The translations under genes were made by a program, and so were the position numbers. A stretch of DNA of 13,770 bases. Origin: Verrucomicrobia bacterium UBA673 (GTDB lineage: Bacteria > Verrucomicrobiota > Verrucomicrobiia > Limisphaerales > UBA1096). This document shows positions 1-7,325 of the stretch, piece after piece. The notes beneath the pieces were generated by a model that saw only the letters and a list, made by a program, of their open reading frames with translations, was not told the DNA's origin and ran no database searches. The DNA is taken from NCBI GenBank assembly GCA_002299785.1, contig DBNL01000157.1, forward strand, positions 21,231-35,000, read 5' to 3'. Position 1 is the first letter of the stretch, and the number at the start of each line of letters is the position of its first letter.

Positions 1-1729
1 GTACGTCTAGCTGCGCCACCGCCGCAGCGATTTGCTGAATCTGCCGCAGCGACAGGAGCACCTGCTCTCGCACGTGCTGGAACAACTCGTACTCGAGCTT
101 TTGGCTGCGCTCCTCCGAGCCGAGGATTTTGCCCTCCATATCCTTCAACTCCGGTGTGATGAACCGCTCAGCGTTGGTCATGGTCTGCTTGCGCATGTAA
201 TGCTCCGGCACCTTGTCGAGATTCGTCTTGGTCACCTCGATGAAATAACCGAACACGGAGTTGAACCTCACCTTGAGCGAGGTGATGCCGGTTTTTTCAG
301 ACTCCTCTTTTTGGAGCTGGGCGATCCAGTCCTTCCCCTCGGTCGCGCCGCGGCGCAGCTCGTCTAGCGCCGGATCAAAGCCTTCGCGGATGATGCCACC
401 GTCCTTGATCGTCAGCGGCGGCTCATCGGCAATCGCCTTCGAAATCAGGCCGGTCACCTCAGGCAGCTCGTGCAGTCGGGCGCCCAGCTCGCTCAGCAAC
501 GGCTGCGGGCCGTCCGGCTCAGCTTCGTCGAAAACCTCCTCGCTCAGCGTCGGAGCGACGGGGTCGATAGCGCGTTCCACCTCGGCGATCATGCCGCGCA
601 GCATCGGCAATTGGCCAAGCGCGCCGCTCAACTGCAACAAGTCGCGGGCGTTGCCGGAGCCGATGCTCAACCGGCTGATCGTCCGCTCAAGATCGCGAAT
701 TTCCTTCAGGCTTTCTCGAAACCGGTCGAGCGCCGAGCTGTTGTGGAGAAATTGGCTAACCGCCGACTGCCGCCGCCGGATCGCCTCGACCGATGAGAGC
801 GGTTGCGAGAGCCAGTCGCGCAGACGCCTCGCGCCCATCGGCGTCGAGGTGCGGTTCAGCGCGGCGTAAAGCGTCGCCGGCTTGGTCGCCTCGCGATGCA
901 GCGGCTCGAGAATCTCGAGGTGCTTCAGCGTAGCCGCGTCGAGAACGAGGGTGTCGGCGACCTCGTAAAACGCGAGCCGAGTAAAATGCGCCACGTCGCG
1001 CCGCAAGTGTTGGCTGACGTAATGTAGCGCCCCGCCGGCCGCACCGATCGCCGCCGTGCGACCCTTCAGCCCGAAGCCATCGAGCGCGGCGACCTTGAAA
1101 TGATCCTTCAGCGTGAACTCCGCCGTCTCGAGCGCGAACACCCAGCCTTCGTAGCCGTTGAGTACGCTGACATTCGGCTCGATCGATGCGGCCAAGCGCT
1201 GCGATTCTTCCGGATAAATCACCTCGCCCGGGTTGAGCCGCTCTAACTCGGCGAGCATGGCGTTCTCGTTTTCCAACTCGGCGGCCTTGAAATCGCCAGT
1301 CGTCAAATCGATCGCCGCCACTCCAAACCGGCCACCGGACACGCTCACAGCGACGAGAAAGTTATTACGTCCGGCCTCGAGCATTCGCTCGTCGAAGTGC
1401 GCTCCCGGGCTGAGGATCTGCGTGACCTCGCGCTTGACCAGTTGCCCAGGCTTGGCCGTCTCGACCTGGTCACAGATCGCCACCTTGCGCCCGGCCTTGA
1501 GCAACTTGGAGAGGTAATTACCGGTGGCGTGGTGAGGGATCCCACACATCGGCATGTCGCCACGCTTGGTCAGCGCGATATTGAGAATGCCGGCCGCCTC
1601 CTGCGCGTCCTCGAAAAACATCTCGTAAAAATCCCCGAGGCGAAACAGCAGAATCGTCCCAGCTGGCAGTTGGCTTTTGCACTGCCGGTACTGGGCCATC
1701 ATCGGTGTGAGTTTCGTCTCCTTTGGCAC
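1..1729 (-). CDS. mutS: DNA mismatch repair protein MutS (N-terminal part, cut by window edge)
   Basis: MutS recognises mismatched or unpaired bases and starts methyl-directed or nick-directed repair with MutL. About 576 codons are visible. The frame is open to the left edge, so the C-terminal ATPase domain (Walker A/B, dimerisation) lies outside. The mismatch-wedging motif F-x-E is seen as GDFYEMF (F34, E36), followed by TKRGDMPMCGIPHHA near residues 54-68, then connector, lever and clamp regions. The last residues visible (AVAQLDV) correspond to the junction before the ATPase domain. I chose the GTG at 1729 because it keeps the family's N-terminal TPMM motif; the frame is closed by TAA at 1739-1741. 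An ATG at 1702 is the alternative: AAAGGAG lies upstream of it, but about 15 bases away. It is 76 bases downstream of the threonine aldolase gene on the same strand, so co-transcription is possible. No frameshift is seen. Confidence 0.93.
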   Translation of the reverse strand, partial: MPKETKLTPMMAQYRQCKSQLPAGTILLFRLGDFYEMFFEDAQEAAGILNIALTKRGDMPMCGIPHHATGNYLSKLLKAGRKVAICDQVETAKPGQLVKREVTQILSPGAHFDERMLEAGRNNFLVAVSVSGGRFGVAAIDLTTGDFKAAELENENAMLAELERLNPGEVIYPEESQRLAASIEPNVSVLNGYEGWVFALETAEFTLKDHFKVAALDGFGLKGRTAAIGAAGGALHYVSQHLRRDVAHFTRLAFYEVADTLVLDAATLKHLEILEPLHREATKPATLYAALNRTSTPMGARRLRDWLSQPLSSVEAIRRRQSAVSQFLHNSSALDRFRESLKEIRDLERTISRLSIGSGNARDLLQLSGALGQLPMLRGMIAEVERAIDPVAPTLSEEVFDEAEPDGPQPLLSELGARLHELPEVTGLISKAIADEPPLTIKDGGIIREGFDPALDELRRGATEGKDWIAQLQKEESEKTGITSLKVRFNSVFGYFIEVTKTNLDKVPEHYMRKQTMTNAERFITPELKDMEGKILGSEERSQKLEYELFQHVREQVLLSLRQIQQIAAAVAQLDV

Positions 1730-1805
1730 GCACAAACGTTAATCGCCGAGCAGAACGCGGTCGAGGGGAAGATATCCACAACCGCAAAACCGAGCGTTTG
1801 CCGAC

Positions 1806-2834
1806 TTAGAGCGACTCCTCGAAGGCGGTAATGACTTGGGCGATTTCTTCAGTCGTCACAGTGAGATTCGTCACCGCTCGGAGTGTGTGCTGACCGATGG
1901 CAAGCAGACGGATACCCAATTCGTCAAGCCGCTTGGCCAAGGCAGCAGCATCGCATTCGCCAGTGTCTATGAACACCATATTTGTTTCGACACCCTCAGC
2001 ATCGACCTCGAGCCCGGGAAGCTTGGCCAAGCCGTTGGCCAGAGCGCGGCAGTTTGCGTGGTCATCGGCCAGGCGGGCGCGATTGTTTTCAAGCGCATGC
2101 GCCGCCGCCGCCGCAAGGATGCCGACCTGCCGCATCGCGCCACCCTGTTGCTTGCGGAAAAACCGCGCCTTAGCAAGCACGTCCGCTGACCCGGCCAAAA
2201 CCGAGCCGACCGGCGCGCCGAGCCCCTTCGAAAAACAGACGCTAACCGTGTCGAAGTGGCTGGCGTACTCGGCTTCGCTGACGCCGCTCACCGCTGAGGC
2301 GTTCCACAGCCGCGCGCCGTCAAGGTGCAACGCCAAGCCGTGCCCGCGCGCCGTGCTCGTGACCGACTCGATCTGCTCCAAAGGCCAGACGCTGCCACCG
2401 CCGCGGTTGTGGGTGTTCTCGATGCAGACCAGGCTTGGTGGCGCGAAGTGGTCATCCCTCGGCGGCAGCGCGGCCTCTAGTTGCCCGGCGGTAAACTGCC
2501 CGCGCTCGCCGTCGAGTAAGCTCACTTGCACCCCGGCCAACGCCGCCGGTGCGCCGGCCTCGTAACAGTGAATGTGTGCGTTGACGTCGAGCACGATCGC
2601 GTCGCCGGGCCGCGTGAGCGAGCGGATCGCCAACTGGTTGGCCATCGTCCCGGACGGCACGAACGCCGCCGCCGCCTTGCCGAGTAGTTCCGCCGTGTGC
2701 CGTTCCAGTTCCTGCACAGTTGGGTCGTCGCCCAGCACATCGTCGCCAACGACCGCGTTGGCCATGGCCTCACGCATCGCGGCATCGGGTTGGGTGATCG
2801 TGTCGCTTCGCAGATCGATTTTGCCGTTGAGCAT
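1806..2834 (-). CDS. ltaE: Low-specificity L-threonine aldolase (PLP-dependent)
   Basis: This enzyme cleaves L-threonine or allo-threonine to glycine and acetaldehyde in the cytoplasm, using pyridoxal phosphate (fold-type I). From the ATG at 2834 the protein has 342 residues, normal for the family. It starts with the characteristic MLNGKIDLRSDTIT. Visible motifs are PSGTMANQL (60-68), NAHIHCYEAG (85-94, H87 in the place of the catalytic His), ENTHNRGGG (139-147), LHLDGARLWNA (169-179, D172 and R175 bind PLP) and SKGLGAPVGS (202-211), where K203 should form the Schiff base. The frame extends upstream to a TTG at 2891, but those 19 extra residues do not look like family sequence, so ATG 2834 is preferred. 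It is transcribed towards mutS. Substrate stereospecificity cannot be read from the sequence. Alanine racemase-like or other beta-eliminating lyases of the same fold are less likely. Confidence 0.92.
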   Translation of the reverse strand: MLNGKIDLRSDTITQPDAAMREAMANAVVGDDVLGDDPTVQELERHTAELLGKAAAAFVPSGTMANQLAIRSLTRPGDAIVLDVNAHIHCYEAGAPAALAGVQVSLLDGERGQFTAGQLEAALPPRDDHFAPPSLVCIENTHNRGGGSVWPLEQIESVTSTARGHGLALHLDGARLWNASAVSGVSEAEYASHFDTVSVCFSKGLGAPVGSVLAGSADVLAKARFFRKQQGGAMRQVGILAAAAAHALENNRARLADDHANCRALANGLAKLPGLEVDAEGVETNMVFIDTGECDAAALAKRLDELGIRLLAIGQHTLRAVTNLTVTTEEIAQVITAFEESL

Positions 2835-2958
2835 GGGCGGGTGAGCATCCCCGCTTGGCCAGGCGGAGGCAACGCTTTTAGCACGAGCCAAGCTGAGGAA
2901 AAGGGGTTGCGCCCGGCGTCGGCGATGCTACGTTTCGCCGGTCGGAAAAAAGTGAGTC

Positions 2959-3171
2959 ATGGTTGAAGAGAAAGACAAATCGACCGACGCCCTGCTCAAG
3001 AAATCGTCGCTGTATCAGCAGTATCTCGCCGAGCGGGAGGAGGTGCTGCGTCACAAATGGCTTGAATCCGAGAAGGCGGGCCGCGACATTGGGTTAGAGC
3101 GGGCGTTGATGGACTGGGTTCTCAACCACCGCACGAAGTGGCGGAAGAACCGCCAGGCTGCCAGGGAGTGA
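2959..3171 (+). CDS. Small charged protein of unknown function (70 aa)
   Basis: Seventy residues, highly charged (many K, E, R, D), with no signal peptide, membrane segment or cysteine. The central stretch HKWLESEKAGRDIGLERAL (residues 32-50) resembles, from memory, the conserved C-terminal segment of DUF4032-type proteins (HKW-LSE-AGRDVG). That is a weak lead and not an assignment. The predicted structure is largely helical. The start at ATG 2959 has no good Shine-Dalgarno site; a purine run (GGAAAAAAGTGAG) precedes it. It is divergent from ltaE, with 124 bases between the two starts, so promoters for both directions should lie there. Its stop codon is only 14 bases before the PyrR-binding hairpin of the pyrR leader, which means the pyr transcript probably starts inside or upstream of this gene. 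I cannot give a function. Confidence 0.6.
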   Translation: MVEEKDKSTDALLKKSSLYQQYLAEREEVLRHKWLESEKAGRDIGLERALMDWVLNHRTKWRKNRQAARE

Positions 3172-3185
3172 CCCGCCGCCACGTT

Positions 3186-3219
3186 TCCTTTAAAGCGATC
3201 CAGCGAGGTAGCCAAGGGA
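3186..3219 (+). promoter_or_regulatory. PyrR-binding RNA hairpin (anti-antiterminator) in pyrR leader
   Basis: Seen in the sequence: a lower stem of six pairs (3186-3191 with 3214-3219, one G-U), a 5' AAA bulge, and an upper stem GCGATC/GGTAGC with one G-A mismatch around the hexaloop CAGCGA. The core GATCCAGCGAGGTA matches the known PyrR-binding consensus ARUCCNGNGAGGYU at 12 of 14 positions, and the AAGG on the 3' side is also kept. In Gram-positive bacteria PyrR with bound UMP stabilises this hairpin and so favours termination. It lies 87 bases upstream of the pyrR start and directly before a terminator, which fits that role. Confidence 0.78.
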
Positions 3220-3250
3220 CATGCGAAAACTGACGAGACAATCTTGTACG

Positions 3251-3287
3251 AAGCGAATCGGCGCGCGAGGCGTAGGTTCGTTTTTTT
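3251..3287 (+). terminator. Intrinsic terminator / attenuator upstream of pyrR
   Basis: The nine-pair stem AAGCGAATC (3251-3259) with GGTTCGTTT (3275-3283) includes two G-U pairs. It carries an inner CGC/GCG stem, and seven T residues run through 3281-3287. It ends 18 bases before the pyrR ATG. A competing antiterminator is possible: CGTTTC (3182-3187) can pair with GAAGCG (3250-3255). That would disrupt both the PyrR hairpin's lower stem and the terminator's left arm. The competing helix has only six pairs, so it is tentative. Confidence 0.7.
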
Positions 3288-3305
3288 GTACCCGCACCCG
3301 CCGCC

Positions 3306-3851
3306 ATGGCTGACGAAAAACTACTCCTCGACGCCGACGCGATCCAGCGCGGCCTCACGCGCATCGCGCACGAGATCGCCGAGGCCAACCCCAACAGCAA
3401 GAGCGTCGGGCTGATCGGCATCCAGCGCGGCGGCATTCACTTGGCCAAGCGCTTAGCCAGTCTGCTCACAGGTATTTGGGGGCACGACGCACCGGTCGGC
3501 GTGCTCGACGTCAGCATGCATCGCGACGACATCGGCCAACGCGGCATCGTCAGCGTGCAGCCGACGGAAGTGCCGTTCGATGTCGAGGGCAAAACGATCG
3601 TGCTAGTCGATGACGTGCTATTCAACGGACGCACCGTTCGGGCCGCGCTCGACGCCGTGCATCACCTCGGCCGGCCGCAGCGCATCCAGCTCGCGGTGTT
3701 GACTGACCGCGGCCACCGCGAGCTGCCGATAAAACCGGACTTCGTCGGCAAAAACATACCAACAGCCCTCGAAGAGCACATCGAGGTTTCGCTGAGTGAG
3801 ACCGGCGGCAACGACTCTGTCACACTGCAGACCTTGAGTAACAACGAATGA
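3306..3851 (+). CDS. pyrR: PyrR: pyr operon attenuation regulator / uracil phosphoribosyltransferase
   Basis: PyrR binds uridine nucleotides and pyr leader RNA to promote termination, and it usually also converts uracil and PRPP to UMP. The 181-residue length is typical. The PRPP-binding loop VLVDDVLFNGRT is at residues 99-110, where the family usually has VDDVLFTGRT. Also visible are GIQRGGIHLAKRL (38-50) and the PyrR-characteristic DRGHRELPIKPDFVGKNIPT (134-153), which separates it from Upp or other phosphoribosyltransferases. The start ATG 3306 is preceded by CCGCCGCC and no Shine-Dalgarno site. Its stop overlaps the pyrB start as ATGA, implying translational coupling. A PyrR-binding hairpin and terminator lie in its own leader, so it probably autoregulates. 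The last 15 residues are Ser/Thr/Asn-rich and poorly conserved. Confidence 0.93.
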   Translation: MADEKLLLDADAIQRGLTRIAHEIAEANPNSKSVGLIGIQRGGIHLAKRLASLLTGIWGHDAPVGVLDVSMHRDDIGQRGIVSVQPTEVPFDVEGKTIVLVDDVLFNGRTVRAALDAVHHLGRPQRIQLAVLTDRGHRELPIKPDFVGKNIPTALEEHIEVSLSETGGNDSVTLQTLSNNE

Positions 3852-4789
3852 ACTGGACTCGCAAACACCTGCTCGACATCGAGTCGCTGAGCGCCGACGA
3901 GATTCGCATCATTCTCGAAGCCACGCGCGCCTTCAAGGCGGTCGGCGAGCGGACGATCAAGAAAGTACCAGCCCTACGCGGACGCACGGTGGTCAACCTT
4001 TTCGTCGAGCCGTCCACTCGCACGCGCATCAGCTTCGAGCTAGCCGCCATGCGGCTTAATGCCGACGTGATCAACTTCACCGCCGAGTCGTCGTCGCTAA
4101 GGAAAGGCGAGACACTCCGGGACACCGGCAAGACGCTCGAGGCGCTCAGTGCCGACATAATAGTGGTGCGCCACAGTGCCGAGGGCGCGCCACACCTGCT
4201 CTCCCGCGCGATCGGTTGCAGCGTCATCAACGCCGGCGACGGCGCGCACGAGCACCCCACGCAGGCATTGCTCGACACGTTCACGATGTTCGAGAAAAAG
4301 GGCGACGTGAACGGCCTAAACGTCACCATTCTCGGCGACATCCTTTACAGCCGCGTCGCCCGCTCGAACATCTGGGCGCTTACCAAGCTCGGCGCGAACG
4401 TCACGCTCTGCGGCCCGCCGACACTCGTGCCGCGCATCTTCGAGCAGATGGGCTGCCGTGTGACGCACAACATCGACGACGCCCTCGCTGACGCCGACAT
4501 CGTCAACCTGCTACGCATCCAGCACGAGCGCCAGCGGCTCTCCGCCTTCCCGAGCATCGGCGAGTACAGGTCGCTCTTCGGGCTGACGAACGAGCGGTTC
4601 GACCGGCTCAAGCCGGACGCCATCGTCATGCACCCCGGGCCGATCAACCGCGGCGTCGAGATCGACAGCGAGATCGCCGACCACCCGCGCTCGACCATTC
4701 TCGACCAGGTGACCAACGGCCTTGCCGTCCGCATGGCAGTGATGTTTCTCGTGAGCGGCGGCAAAACGCTGCCCGAGCCAAGCGAGTAA
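3848..4789 (+). CDS. pyrB: Aspartate carbamoyltransferase catalytic subunit
   Basis: It condenses carbamoyl phosphate with L-aspartate to N-carbamoyl-L-aspartate, the first committed step of pyrimidine synthesis. The 313-residue protein has the carbamoyl-phosphate loop EPSTRTR (54-60), SLRKGET (83-89, with S83 and K86 donated across the trimer interface), HPTQ (136-139), the aspartate-domain RIQHERQ (223-229) and HPGP (262-265). These place it with aspartate rather than ornithine carbamoyltransferases. Start ATG 3848 overlaps the pyrR stop by four bases. No regulatory subunit pyrI follows, and pyrC, the usual next gene in many pyrR-pyrB operons, is also absent; a lipid kinase gene begins 21 bases downstream instead. 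Expression is probably controlled by the leader attenuator ahead of pyrR. Confidence 0.96.
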   Translation: MNWTRKHLLDIESLSADEIRIILEATRAFKAVGERTIKKVPALRGRTVVNLFVEPSTRTRISFELAAMRLNADVINFTAESSSLRKGETLRDTGKTLEALSADIIVVRHSAEGAPHLLSRAIGCSVINAGDGAHEHPTQALLDTFTMFEKKGDVNGLNVTILGDILYSRVARSNIWALTKLGANVTLCGPPTLVPRIFEQMGCRVTHNIDDALADADIVNLLRIQHERQRLSAFPSIGEYRSLFGLTNERFDRLKPDAIVMHPGPINRGVEIDSEIADHPRSTILDQVTNGLAVRMAVMFLVSGGKTLPEPSE

Positions 4790-4810
4790 TCCCCAAACCA
4801 AGCCGCCGCC

Positions 4811-5719
4811 ATGAGCCAACCGTCCATCGCGCTGATTTTCAATCCCGCCGCCCGTGGCGAAAAAGCCCGGAGCTTTCGCGAGTCGCTTGGCCAAATGCAG
4901 GACGAGTGCACGCTGCTCGAGACGACCGCGCCCGGCAGCGCGACCGACCTAGCCGCGCAGGCGATTCGTGATGGCTACAAAACCATCATCGCCACCGGCG
5001 GCGACGGCACGGTCAACGAGGTTGTCAACGGCTTGGCAAAGGAGCGCAACGGACTTGGCCAAGTGCAACTCGGCATCCTGCCGCTCGGCACGATGAACGT
5101 TTTCGCCCGCGAACTGGGCATCCCGCTCTCCGCCAAGCGCGCCTGGGAGACGATCCGACTTGGCCGCGCGCGCGCCGTCGATCTCCCCTTGGCTAGGGTG
5201 CAAACGTCCGACGGCCAAGTGGAGCGTTGCTTCGTCCAAATGGCAGGCGCAGGGCTGGACGGCGCCGCGGTCGGCGGCGTGAATGTTGCGCTGAAGAAAA
5301 AAATCGGGCCGCTGGCGTACCTGTTTTCCACCCTCGCCGCGCTCAAGGCCAAGCCGCCGAGGCTAACCGCCACATGGAACGGTGGCTCGGCACGGGGCGA
5401 GTGGATGTGCGTCGGCAACGGGCGGTTTTTCGGCGGGCCTGTCGTGCTGTTTCCGGACGCAAAGCTCAACGACGGCCGGCTCGACTTGTGTGTTTTCCCT
5501 CGCGTCAACCCCGGCTCGGTATCGCGCGGCGTGACCTCGATGGCACTGGGCCAAGTCGGCGACTGGCCCGGCGCGGTGCATCACCGCGTGAGCGAATTGA
5601 CCATCGATGGCACGGCCGGGACGCGCGTCCAAGCCGATGGCGAGTTCATCGGCTCGCTGCCGATAACGATCACGCTGCGGCCGCGCGCGCTGAAGGTGAT
5701 TGTGCCGCTCGAAAAATGA
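4811..5719 (+). CDS. Diacylglycerol/sphingosine kinase-like lipid kinase (DgkB/YegS family)
   Basis: Members phosphorylate diacylglycerol or related lipids with ATP at the inner membrane face, recycling diacylglycerol into phospholipid synthesis. The 302-residue length is standard. The N-terminal catalytic domain has IFNPAARG (9-16), the nucleotide loop GGDGTVNEVVNGL (63-75) and LPLGTMNVFAR (90-100). The C-terminal beta-sandwich has NGRFFGGP (203-210), PDAKLNDGRLDL (215-226, metal-site region) and QADGE (274-278). There is no signal peptide. It begins 21 bases after pyrB with no terminator between, so it is probably co-transcribed with pyrRB. Upstream of ATG 4811 is GCCGCCGCC and no Shine-Dalgarno site. 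The true lipid substrate (diacylglycerol, phosphatidylglycerol or another) cannot be decided from sequence. Confidence 0.88.
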   Translation: MSQPSIALIFNPAARGEKARSFRESLGQMQDECTLLETTAPGSATDLAAQAIRDGYKTIIATGGDGTVNEVVNGLAKERNGLGQVQLGILPLGTMNVFARELGIPLSAKRAWETIRLGRARAVDLPLARVQTSDGQVERCFVQMAGAGLDGAAVGGVNVALKKKIGPLAYLFSTLAALKAKPPRLTATWNGGSARGEWMCVGNGRFFGGPVVLFPDAKLNDGRLDLCVFPRVNPGSVSRGVTSMALGQVGDWPGAVHHRVSELTIDGTAGTRVQADGEFIGSLPITITLRPRALKVIVPLEK

Positions 5720-5760
5720 TTTCTTGCCGCTTGGCCGAACTTAACCAACGCTGATGCCAC

Positions 5761-7278
5761 ATGGGTTTGATGGGGAAAGTTTATCTTGTGGGCGCAGGGC
5801 CGGGGGATGCCGGGCTGCTCACGATGCGCGGTGCCGAGTTATTGCGCCGGGCGGACGTGGTGATTTACGACGCGCTGGTCAATCGCGAGTTGCTGGCGCT
5901 CGCACCGGAGGCGGCCGAGGTCATCTTCGGCGGCAAACGTCCCCGCGACCAAGCCATCCCGCAGGAGGAGTTGAACCGGTTGCTCGCCGAAAAATCCCGG
6001 GACGGCAAGACGGTCGTGCGGCTCAAGGGCGGCGACCCGTACATTTTTGGACGGGGCGGCGAGGAGGCGGCCGGACTGAAACGGGACGGCATACCTTTCG
6101 AGGTCGTGCCGGGCATCTCGTCCATCATCGCCGCGCCGAGTTACGCCGGCATTCCACTGACCCACCGCGAGCATTGCTCGAGCTTCACTGTCATCACCGG
6201 CCACGAGGATCCCGGCAAGGACGAAAGCGCGCTGGACTGGGAACGCATCGCCCGCGAACCGGGCACGAAGGTGTTCCTGATGGGAGTCGAGCGGATCGGC
6301 AAAATCGCCGCGGCTCTCGAGGCCAATGGCCTGCCATCCAACACACCGGCGGCGATGGTTCGCTGGGGCACGATGGGCCGGCAACAGACGATCACCGCCA
6401 CGGTGGGGACGCTCGCCAACGAGGCGGCCAAGGCCGATTTCAAGGCCCCGGCGGTGACGATCATCGGCAGTGTGTCGACGCTGCGCGACACGCTGAACTG
6501 GTTTGAAAACCGGCCTCTCTTTGGCCAACGAGTGGTGGTCACCCGAAACCGAAGGGAAGCCGGCAAATTGTCGGGGCAGCTCAGGGATTTCGGCGCGGAA
6601 GTGCTCGAGATTCCCACCATCAAAATCATGCCGCCAAGCAGCAACGAGCCGCTCATCGAGGCCATCACCGGCATCGGCAGTTACGACTGGATCATCTTTA
6701 CCAGCGCCAACGGCGTAGAGCATTTCTTCGACTATTTTTTCAAGGCGTTCCGTGATGTGCGCGCTCTTGGTAGCGTCCGCTTCGCCGCCGTCGGCCCGGC
6801 AACCGCGAAAAAGCTCAGAGAGCATCATCTAAACATCGATCTCATGCCGGAAGTTTACACCGCGGCGGCCACGGCCAAGGCGTTGCTGAGCACTCAGAAC
6901 ATTGAAAACATCTCGGTGCTGCTCGCCCGCGCCGAGCAGGCGAACCCCGAGTTGCCCCGGCTGCTCGAGGACAAGGGCGCGATCGTCGACGACATCGCGT
7001 TTTACAGAACCGAGCCCGAGACGGCGGACCGCAATGGAGCGGCGCAGGAGTTTGAAGAGAACGGTGCGGACTGGATCACGTTCGCGAGCAGCTCAGCGGT
7101 GAAAAACTTCGACGCCCGGTTCGACTTGGCCAAGCGTTGCGCGGACAATCCAAGTCTCAAGCTTGCATCGATCGGCCCCGAAACCACCAAGGCGCTCAAG
7201 GAGCTTGGCCTCAAGCCCACCGTCAAGGCCAAAGCCCACACCATCGACGGCCTGGCGAGCGCGCTGCTTAAAAAGTAA
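5761..7278 (+). CDS. cobA-hemD: Fused uroporphyrinogen-III C-methyltransferase / uroporphyrinogen-III synthase
   Basis: This two-domain cytoplasmic enzyme of tetrapyrrole synthesis has 505 residues. The N-terminal part (about 5-245) is an SAM-dependent methyltransferase making precorrin-2 from uroporphyrinogen III, towards siroheme or cobalamin. It shows VYLVGAGPGDAGLLT (7-21), VVRLKGGDPYIFGRGGEE (85-102), PGIS (117-120) and PLTHR (132-136). The C-terminal part (about 252-505) is HemD, which cyclises hydroxymethylbilane to uroporphyrinogen III; it shows FTSANGV (313-319), FAAVGPATA (341-349) and IGPETTKAL (471-479). The fusion is known in several bacterial groups. ATG 5761 was chosen; ATG 5770 is equally possible. 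No hemC, hemA or siroheme genes are adjacent. It lies 41 bases after the lipid kinase gene without a terminator and ends in its own terminator. Confidence 0.94.
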   Translation: MGLMGKVYLVGAGPGDAGLLTMRGAELLRRADVVIYDALVNRELLALAPEAAEVIFGGKRPRDQAIPQEELNRLLAEKSRDGKTVVRLKGGDPYIFGRGGEEAAGLKRDGIPFEVVPGISSIIAAPSYAGIPLTHREHCSSFTVITGHEDPGKDESALDWERIAREPGTKVFLMGVERIGKIAAALEANGLPSNTPAAMVRWGTMGRQQTITATVGTLANEAAKADFKAPAVTIIGSVSTLRDTLNWFENRPLFGQRVVVTRNRREAGKLSGQLRDFGAEVLEIPTIKIMPPSSNEPLIEAITGIGSYDWIIFTSANGVEHFFDYFFKAFRDVRALGSVRFAAVGPATAKKLREHHLNIDLMPEVYTAAATAKALLSTQNIENISVLLARAEQANPELPRLLEDKGAIVDDIAFYRTEPETADRNGAAQEFEENGADWITFASSSAVKNFDARFDLAKRCADNPSLKLASIGPETTKALKELGLKPTVKAKAHTIDGLASALLKK

Positions 7279-7296
7279 GTGGTGGCTCTGGTCGAA

Positions 7297-7325
7297 TCTT
7301 ACCCGATTCGGTAAGAGATTTTTTT
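7297..7325 (+). terminator. Intrinsic terminator after cobA-hemD
   Basis: Perfect seven-pair stem TCTTACC (7297-7303) / GGTAAGA (7310-7316), six-base loop, then GA and seven T residues (7319-7325). It lies 18 bases after the cobA-hemD stop and works only in the plus direction. It overlaps the final codons and stop of the opposing DUF721 gene. Confidence 0.8.

Noticed and set aside
1897..2565. Plus-strand open frame (222 codons) opposite the threonine aldolase gene
   Set aside because: Low-complexity Ala/Ser/Arg/Pro translation; the opposite strand carries all the aldolase motifs.
2913..2941. Possible hairpin CCGGCG/CGCCGG (or CGGCGA/TCGCCG) before the small gene
   Set aside because: Short stems in GC-rich sequence with two competing pairings and no T-run; could be chance.
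3820..4341. Minus-strand open frame (173 codons) opposite pyrB
   Set aside because: Ser/Arg-rich shadow translation opposite a gene with complete aspartate carbamoyltransferase motifs.
5839..6828. Long minus-strand open frame (329 codons) opposite cobA-hemD
   Set aside because: Arg/His/Gly-rich translation with no recognisable domain; it is the antisense shadow of a clearly conserved GC-rich gene.
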